DNA from: Lentinus brumalis
Taxonomy: Eukaryota; Basidiomycota; Agaricomycetes; Polyporales; Polyporaceae
Length of the DNA stretch: 64,000 nt
Assembly (NCBI GenBank): GCA_001792895.1
Contig: MARA01000025.1
Location: 496,001-560,000 of the forward strand
Direction: 5' to 3'
The notes under the pieces are model-generated. The model searched no databases. It saw only the letters and a list, made by a program, of their open reading frames with translations, and was not told where the DNA came from. The position numbers and the translations under genes were made by a program. Shown one piece after another: positions 59,048 to 64,000 of this stretch (position 1 is the first letter of the stretch; the number at the start of each line of letters is the position of its first letter).

Positions 59048-59989
59048 CGCCCAGAGCCCTGATGCGTCCAGGTCTGCTTGTATGATGATATGAGTACTGG
59101 ACTCCTCTCGAGACAGTATCCATGAGTAACGTTGCGAAAGATTGATAGAGTAAGCTGTAGTGTATACTACAATACACACAAGGACACGAGAATGAGCAGT
59201 ACCTCTAGGCAAGCGCAACAAAGCCGACCGCGCTGCCATCGACGAGGAAGACAGTGTACGTGTTTTTCCATGGTGATGTGTATGCCTACCGTGAGGCGGG
59301 ACATACAAAGAGCAAGAACGGGGCACTCACGTGTCGCCAAGTAGCCAGATCATTGCTGGAGCGGGCTCCAAGTGGCGGCGGTACGAGACTGACCACACAG
59401 CGCCCAGATAGATAGAAGAGGCTATATATGTAGAAATGGGGGTCACAAATGAGGTGAGAGGTAGAGGAAATGTCGCGTGAGATGCGTTCGGAATGATTCA
59501 TGACCTGGCGCATGGAGCGTGCCGATGCGCACTGCCATGACACCCCTCAGTCTCAGCACATCCATGGAGCTTTCGGAGGTGTCTTGCAGGTTCTTTGGCA
59601 CTACTCAAGAGGCGCATAAAGAGAAATCCCGAGCTGCGACGAATTTTTGAATTGTTTGGGTTTCCCGCGTCAGAGGAGGAGGAGGAGGAGGAGAGACACC
59701 GTATTCGACAGAGCTGCCGCGTGTGAGCAGAAGTGTAAGTAACTCGCGTCGCGCGGCCACTTGTTTTGGAAATAGCGCAAGAGCTTTGGATCTCAACACG
59801 AACAAACAACGCCGACTCTTGTCATCAGCGCTTCCGTTGCCAGAATAAGACATCACACCCGTTCTCTGCTTCCTGACAGGCTCAATAATCGCGGGCTGCT
59901 TTCCAGCGATACAGGTACGCCAGCGATGTACCCCGACTTCCAGAGACCACTGCCAGCATCATCAGCTTCTGCCTCGACTAAGTAGGACC
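59048..59989. other. Intergenic region with GGA repeat
   Basis: 3' flank of DUF6533 A, a short (GGA)n tract near 59671-59690, and from about 59768 the start of duplicated unit B. No gene recognised. Confidence 0.45.
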
Positions 59990-60232
59990 TCAGGTTCTCT
60001 GACTTCCGCAAGGACCGCCGACAGCGATACTCTTTTCAAACTCGACAATTTGATCCTTTCAGTTGCCTTGGAAGCCAAAATTGACGCAAGATTGTACAGA
60101 GTCTGAGTGTTGGGAGAGGCACACAGCGTGAGCGCAGGACGGCCCGGTGGCGAATACTGTGTGGTGTATGAACACATACGCATTTCACCGCCGTAGCTGA
60201 ACTGCTCGCGGCGAAGCCTGCCACAGGGTTAT
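59990..60232 (-). pseudogene. Small secreted protein pseudogene, copy 3
   Basis: The signal-peptide remnant 'VAGFAASSSATAVK' has lost its ATG. The first mature exon keeps 'FGFQGN', but the following conserved Cys codon TGC is TGA at 60059-60061. The 3' half is deleted after 'KDQIVEFEKS'. Aligns with copy 2. Confidence 0.7.
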
Positions 60233-60464
60233 AGTGCGTCACCATTTGCATCAAGACTCCGTGTTGACGCTGCGCTTTGGGCGCGGTGAGAACTGGATTA
60301 TGGTCAAAACCACATAGACATCCCGATAACGGCATTCATAGGATTCAAAGCTCACGCGGGTGTTCCTGTATCGCGCCTGAGCTAGTCACTCACATTTGGA
60401 ACAAAGTAGTGTCCCTCTGAGGCCGTGCGGAAGCCTGTGATCATGGTTCATCGGACGACAGAGC

Positions 60465-60470
60465 TATAAA
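60465..60470 (+). promoter_or_regulatory. TATA box of DUF6533 gene B
   Basis: TATAAA 39-44 bp upstream of ATG 60509, at the position matching gene A. Confidence 0.55.
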
Positions 60471-60508
60471 GGCGGTACCCGCTCAGCGAATGCCCTCATG
60501 CGATGACC

Positions 60509-62303
60509 ATGTCTTCCTCCCTCACCGACCCCGCTGAGATATCTGCAATCATCGCTGTATACGACTCGCTGTAAGTGAATTTTGAGCGCATCGAAAGGCC
60601 AAAGCACTTACAAACTGCAGATTTCTTTCCAGCCGAGCCGGAATAGCGGCGTTCTGTGAGTTGACATCCCCATGCTCCAGCGAGTTCTCAGTCCAGTATG
60701 TAGGCTTACGCCGCTTGCTCACAGCGTTTCTCGTGTTCGAATATGTCATTACATTCGACCAAGAAGTGCACATGTTCTGGCACAGACGATGGACCGGAGC
60801 CTCCATACTGTTCTTATTGACGAGATACATACCAATCCTTGCTTACGCCGTTCAGTTGATGGAGTTCATCTCCATGTCGAATGAGGTGCGTCAACATCTG
60901 TTGCGAACATCGACCTGCAGTTACTCATGTATATGCCAGAGGTACTTCTACTTCCACCCGTCATCGGCCGCCCCCTTACCTTCCCCGGACTGACGAGACA
61001 TCGGACAGTTGCAACCTACTTGTGAAGGTCGGCAACGGTCTTGTGTTCACTCAATACCTCACATGGGCAAGTGGGTGTCTGAACGTCGGTCTGTATGCGC
61101 TCCGCGGCTCACCGTTCGTCCTCAGCGTTTTCGGGTATGCGAGCCCTCGCGCTGAGCAGAAACTGGTATACAGCCGTGCCGATTTTCGGACTATCAGTCG
61201 TTGCCTTCGGCGTCAACATGGTAAGTCAAACGGAAACTTTGGGCTTGAACGCAAAACCACCCAACTGATGCGACTCCCTGCTAGGCTCATTTTGGCCTCG
61301 GGATGTTCGGTACGAACGACCAGATTTTAGGATGCGTGCCCAAAATACCTATCACCGCGGAGGAGGCGAAGAAGTAAGTTTCGCGCCGCGCTCGAGGGCT
61401 TGGTTCCGTCATGCTCATACGCTTGCCACAGATGTAGGCCTCCGAGACCCACCCCCTTGGTGGGCCAGTATTGACAGATGGCCACACAGTGACGATTCTT
61501 GTCCGCACATGCCTGATGACGTCAGACGTCTGCCTCACTATCATCACCTGGGTGGGGATACCGAGGTATGGAGGTCACCTCGAGGCGATGCGCGTGTCGT
61601 CGCTGTCAAACATCCTCATGCGTAATGGTGAGCCAGAAGCCATCGTATGGCGCTCCTTCGAACTCACGCAATGGCTCGACGCTCTGTCTCCAGGGTTGAT
61701 ATACTTCGCGTGAGTATCTCACGCATTTGCCCCTTGTACTAGTACTGCGAAGCTGAAGCTCGACCGACGATAACAGTGTGCTGTTCGTGCTCAACTCCCT
61801 ACACCTTGCATTCACCTTGATCTCGGTGCGTCCCGTGGTACATGACGATAACGCCATCACTTGTCTGACGTGCAGAGTCCTGTGTAGTTCGTACGGGCAT
61901 ACTCGCCGACAAGCTATCTGACCATCTTTACGGAGCCGTGCGTGTCTCCGGTCTCTTAACAACCGCGCCCAACTTACCTCTTGCGTTTCCCCTCAGAATC
62001 ACCGCGGTCCTGGTCTCCCGCTTCCTGCTCGACCTCCAAGCCGCGAGTCGCAAGACAGTCAGGATGGACCCCCAGGACCCGCTGTACATCAGTACAGTAT
62101 CTTTGGCGGACACGCTGACCTTTGCGAGGGTGGTCGGATCCCTGGGCGAGTCTATCGTCGCTGGCGAAGCGGGCCGGAGTTCGGACGACTATATAATTAG
62201 CGAGGCCGATGACGAGGAGCCTAATCACGAGGACGAGGACGGCACGCAGAGCCCCATCGTTTTCAAGGATGGCGAGCCCGCGCCCGCCATAGAGCTCGAG
62301 TAA
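60509..62303 (+). CDS. DUF6533 multi-pass membrane protein B
   Basis: Exons: 60509-60570, 60621-60655, 60692-60885, 61009-61070, 61126-61220, 61285-61373, one ending at 61627, 61694-61709, 61777-61825, 61888-61937 and 61997-62303. A 2-nt exon at 60940-60941 may be needed. Most exons equal gene A in length and phase. Motifs: 'YVGLRRLLTAFLVFEYVITF', 'DQEVHMFWHRRWTGASILFL', 'LVSRFLLDLQAASRKTV'. It ends '...APAIELE', slightly shorter than A. All donors are GT. The exon around 61430-61627 has stops in the frame used by gene A unless spliced differently, so this copy may be impaired. Confidence 0.7.
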
Positions 62304-62764
62304 TACTGACCGTCAGAGTACTGATACGTCCAGGATTGATTGCATGATGATATTGTGTATCATACTCCCCTCCAGACAGAATCTATGGGTACTCATCTGC
62401 GTCGGACCTTCACGCCATCCACAGTGATTGTGTCAGTGTGCGGAGTGTCATCGGCTGCGGACTCGTCTCCATGACGGCCGGGCAGGAGTCCGCCTTGAAG
62501 TGGCGGTACGAGACTGACCACAAGATCCGTCCGGGACAGCCGAGCGCGGGAAGACGACCTCGGCAGGATAAGTATATCAAAAATGTGGAATCCAGATAGA
62601 TGTGTGGAGGGTCGAGGGAACGCACACCAAGTACTTGAGTGCACAAGAAACGACCGGAAAACATGCAAAGCTAGTGGTACAATGGCAAATGGTAACGGGC
62701 GGCGTTGGGGATGGAGATGGGGCTCAATGAGAAGTGAGAAGTGAGAAGTGAGAATGAGTGGACG
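62304..62764. other. Intergenic, convergent 3' ends
   Basis: Includes a short GTGAGAA tandem repeat at about 62730-62757. No gene recognised. Confidence 0.45.
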
Positions 62765-64000
62765 TTAGATGCGGCCTCCTGCCTTCTCGAACAGCGCATA
62801 TTTTATATCCATGACACGTTTCTCCTCCTCAATGGTCAGAACTTCTTGGTCCTGTCTGACCCACGCGATGAACCTGTCTAACGCGGCCTCCGCCTCCTGG
62901 AGTGTGGTCACCGGCTGGTCATCGCGAAGGGGAAAGGGAGCAACTGGCCTATCAGACTCAGCGTAGGGTTCAGAAGCGCTGCGAGCGGTCAGCTGAGGAG
63001 TCGAAGACAAGGCCGAGTAGTCGACAGGAGTGGGTACTGATGACGAACGGTCGGGATGCTGGTACTCAAACTCCACGGTCTGAGCAGGGATATGATCTAT
63101 GTGCGCGTGCGTCATCACCGACGAACCGCCTGGTAAAGCAGACTGCTCATCTGGCTGAGACCAAGCCCGCCGCGAGCTTGAAGGGAGAGTGAGGCAGAAG
63201 GGGAAGCGTGTGGGGAGTAGTCTTCGTATGTGCGATGGATGTCTTGGATGTACGAGCCATGCTCAAGCGGCGGCGGCACGTTGGGCACGGGTGGAGGTGC
63301 AAAGGTGGCAGCCAAGGCCGGAGCTGTGACGTATGCGACAGCGGCTTCTGCGGTACCATTACCGACATATTTGCCGCGGCGGATGCCAGCCCGGTGCTTG
63401 AAGTTCTCGAGCCATCCCGAGCTTGCCTTAAACTTGTCCGCCGTTATGCCCATCTCATCTGCGAATGCGCGCGCCTTGTTCCGCAGAGCGCTGTCTGAAA
63501 CCGAGTTGCGAGAGCGGGTCGCAAGCTTCGCCCACTCTTCCAGTCGAAGTTCGAGATCGGGAAACTTCCCTGGCCTGATGTCGACGTCAGGCTGAATAAT
63601 TGAGACAATAGGCTGGAGGGAGCTACCTATGCTTCGGATAGTCCGAGCGAGCTTTGCGATCCAAATCGTCGTAGTGCCATTTGCCCTTGTGTTTGAGGAT
63701 CTTGCTGACGGTACTGCGCTCTAGCCCGAAATGGGCGGCCACTTCTTCGTGCTTTCGATACGGATTCGCCTCCGCGTACCGGCAGATGTTAGCCCTGTCG
63801 ACAGGCCAGAGACGTGTCTTTTCCATGGGCACCTTTCCACTCGCGGAGGCTGACTTGGAAGGGACGGGAGGATGTCCAACCGATGTGGATACAGGTGTAT
63901 GAGGGCCAGGATCAGATGGGACAGCATGCTGAGGTGGTAGGACCGCCGGTGCGGCGCTGGTCCCAGCCGCATTCTCGTCGAACGTCGGGTCTTCACTTGT
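62765..64000 (-). CDS. CENP-B-type helix-turn-helix protein, 5' end outside window, frame breaks
   Basis: The frame is open at the window edge, so the start may lie beyond 64000; an internal ATG is at 63832. First HTH: 'EEVAAHFGLERSTVSKILKH'. Second CENP-B/Tc5-type HTH: 'LEEWAKLATRSRNSVSDSAL', 'FKASSGWLENFKHRAGIRRG'. The C-terminal part ('EAEAALDRFIAWVRQDQEVL', 'EEEKRVMDIKYALFEKAGG') is typical of this agaricomycete family. The family derives from pogo/Tc5 transposase DNA-binding domains and acts in DNA or centromere binding; no catalytic DDE domain is visible. Two frame changes occur: near 63640, with no good intron to explain it, and near 63170, where one extra G would restore the frame. 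Confidence 0.65.

Larger units (their letters stand above)
59768..62303. repeat. Tandem duplication unit B (dead secreted gene + DUF6533 gene)
   Basis: Diverged second copy of unit A, in the same order and orientation. Similarity seems to continue weakly past the DUF6533 stop codons on both sides. Confidence 0.7.

Overview
The window looks like nuclear DNA of a filamentous basidiomycete, probably a wood-rotting agaricomycete (inference). Genes are split by many introns of about 50 nt. Most splice sites are GT-AG and a few are GC-AG. The protein families fit this group: F-box/LRR-like paralogues, membrane-anchored A1 aspartic proteases, a GH15-CBM20 glucoamylase, a CreA-type carbon repressor, DUF6533 membrane proteins, a CENP-B-type helix-turn-helix protein and a Tad1-like LINE. 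I derived all exon joins by hand from reading-frame phase and comparison between paralogues in the window.

Layout. 1-2.7 kb: two tandem F-box genes on the minus strand, the first cut by the window edge. 3.2-8.3 kb: two head-to-head A1 proteases sharing a 458-bp promoter interval. 8.9-20.4 kb: a long LINE whose gag-like and endonuclease/RT/RNase H frames are open; it ends in poly(A) and lies in a GGA microsatellite. 20.6-23.0 kb: a type II membrane nucleotide pyrophosphatase/phosphodiesterase. 23.1-25.3 kb: an F-box gene with two single-base frame breaks. 25.9-30.7 kb: another F-box gene, split by a 2.88-kb inverted-repeat element that itself carries a 1.2-kb hAT-like element. 31.3-33.4 kb: glucoamylase. 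35.4-40.7 kb: a two-TM protein, a tentative small gene and dynactin p62. 41.8-44.1 kb: CreA-like repressor. 44.1-50.4 kb: a gene-poor stretch. 50.4-53.3 kb: two divergent genes, one with a possible DUF5745-like domain and one unknown. 54.0-62.3 kb: a tandem array of small secreted cysteine-rich genes and DUF6533 genes, with one secreted copy dead. 62.8-64 kb: the 3' part of a CENP-B-type gene.

How the genes relate. Glucoamylase (starch hydrolysis) and CreA (carbon repression) belong to the same physiology, and the glucoamylase promoter has two CreA-type hexamers beside its TATA box. The F-box genes and the secreted/DUF6533 cluster are expanding families with recent duplication and decay. Single missing bases in G or C runs break several otherwise good frames, so consensus error should be considered before calling pseudogenes.
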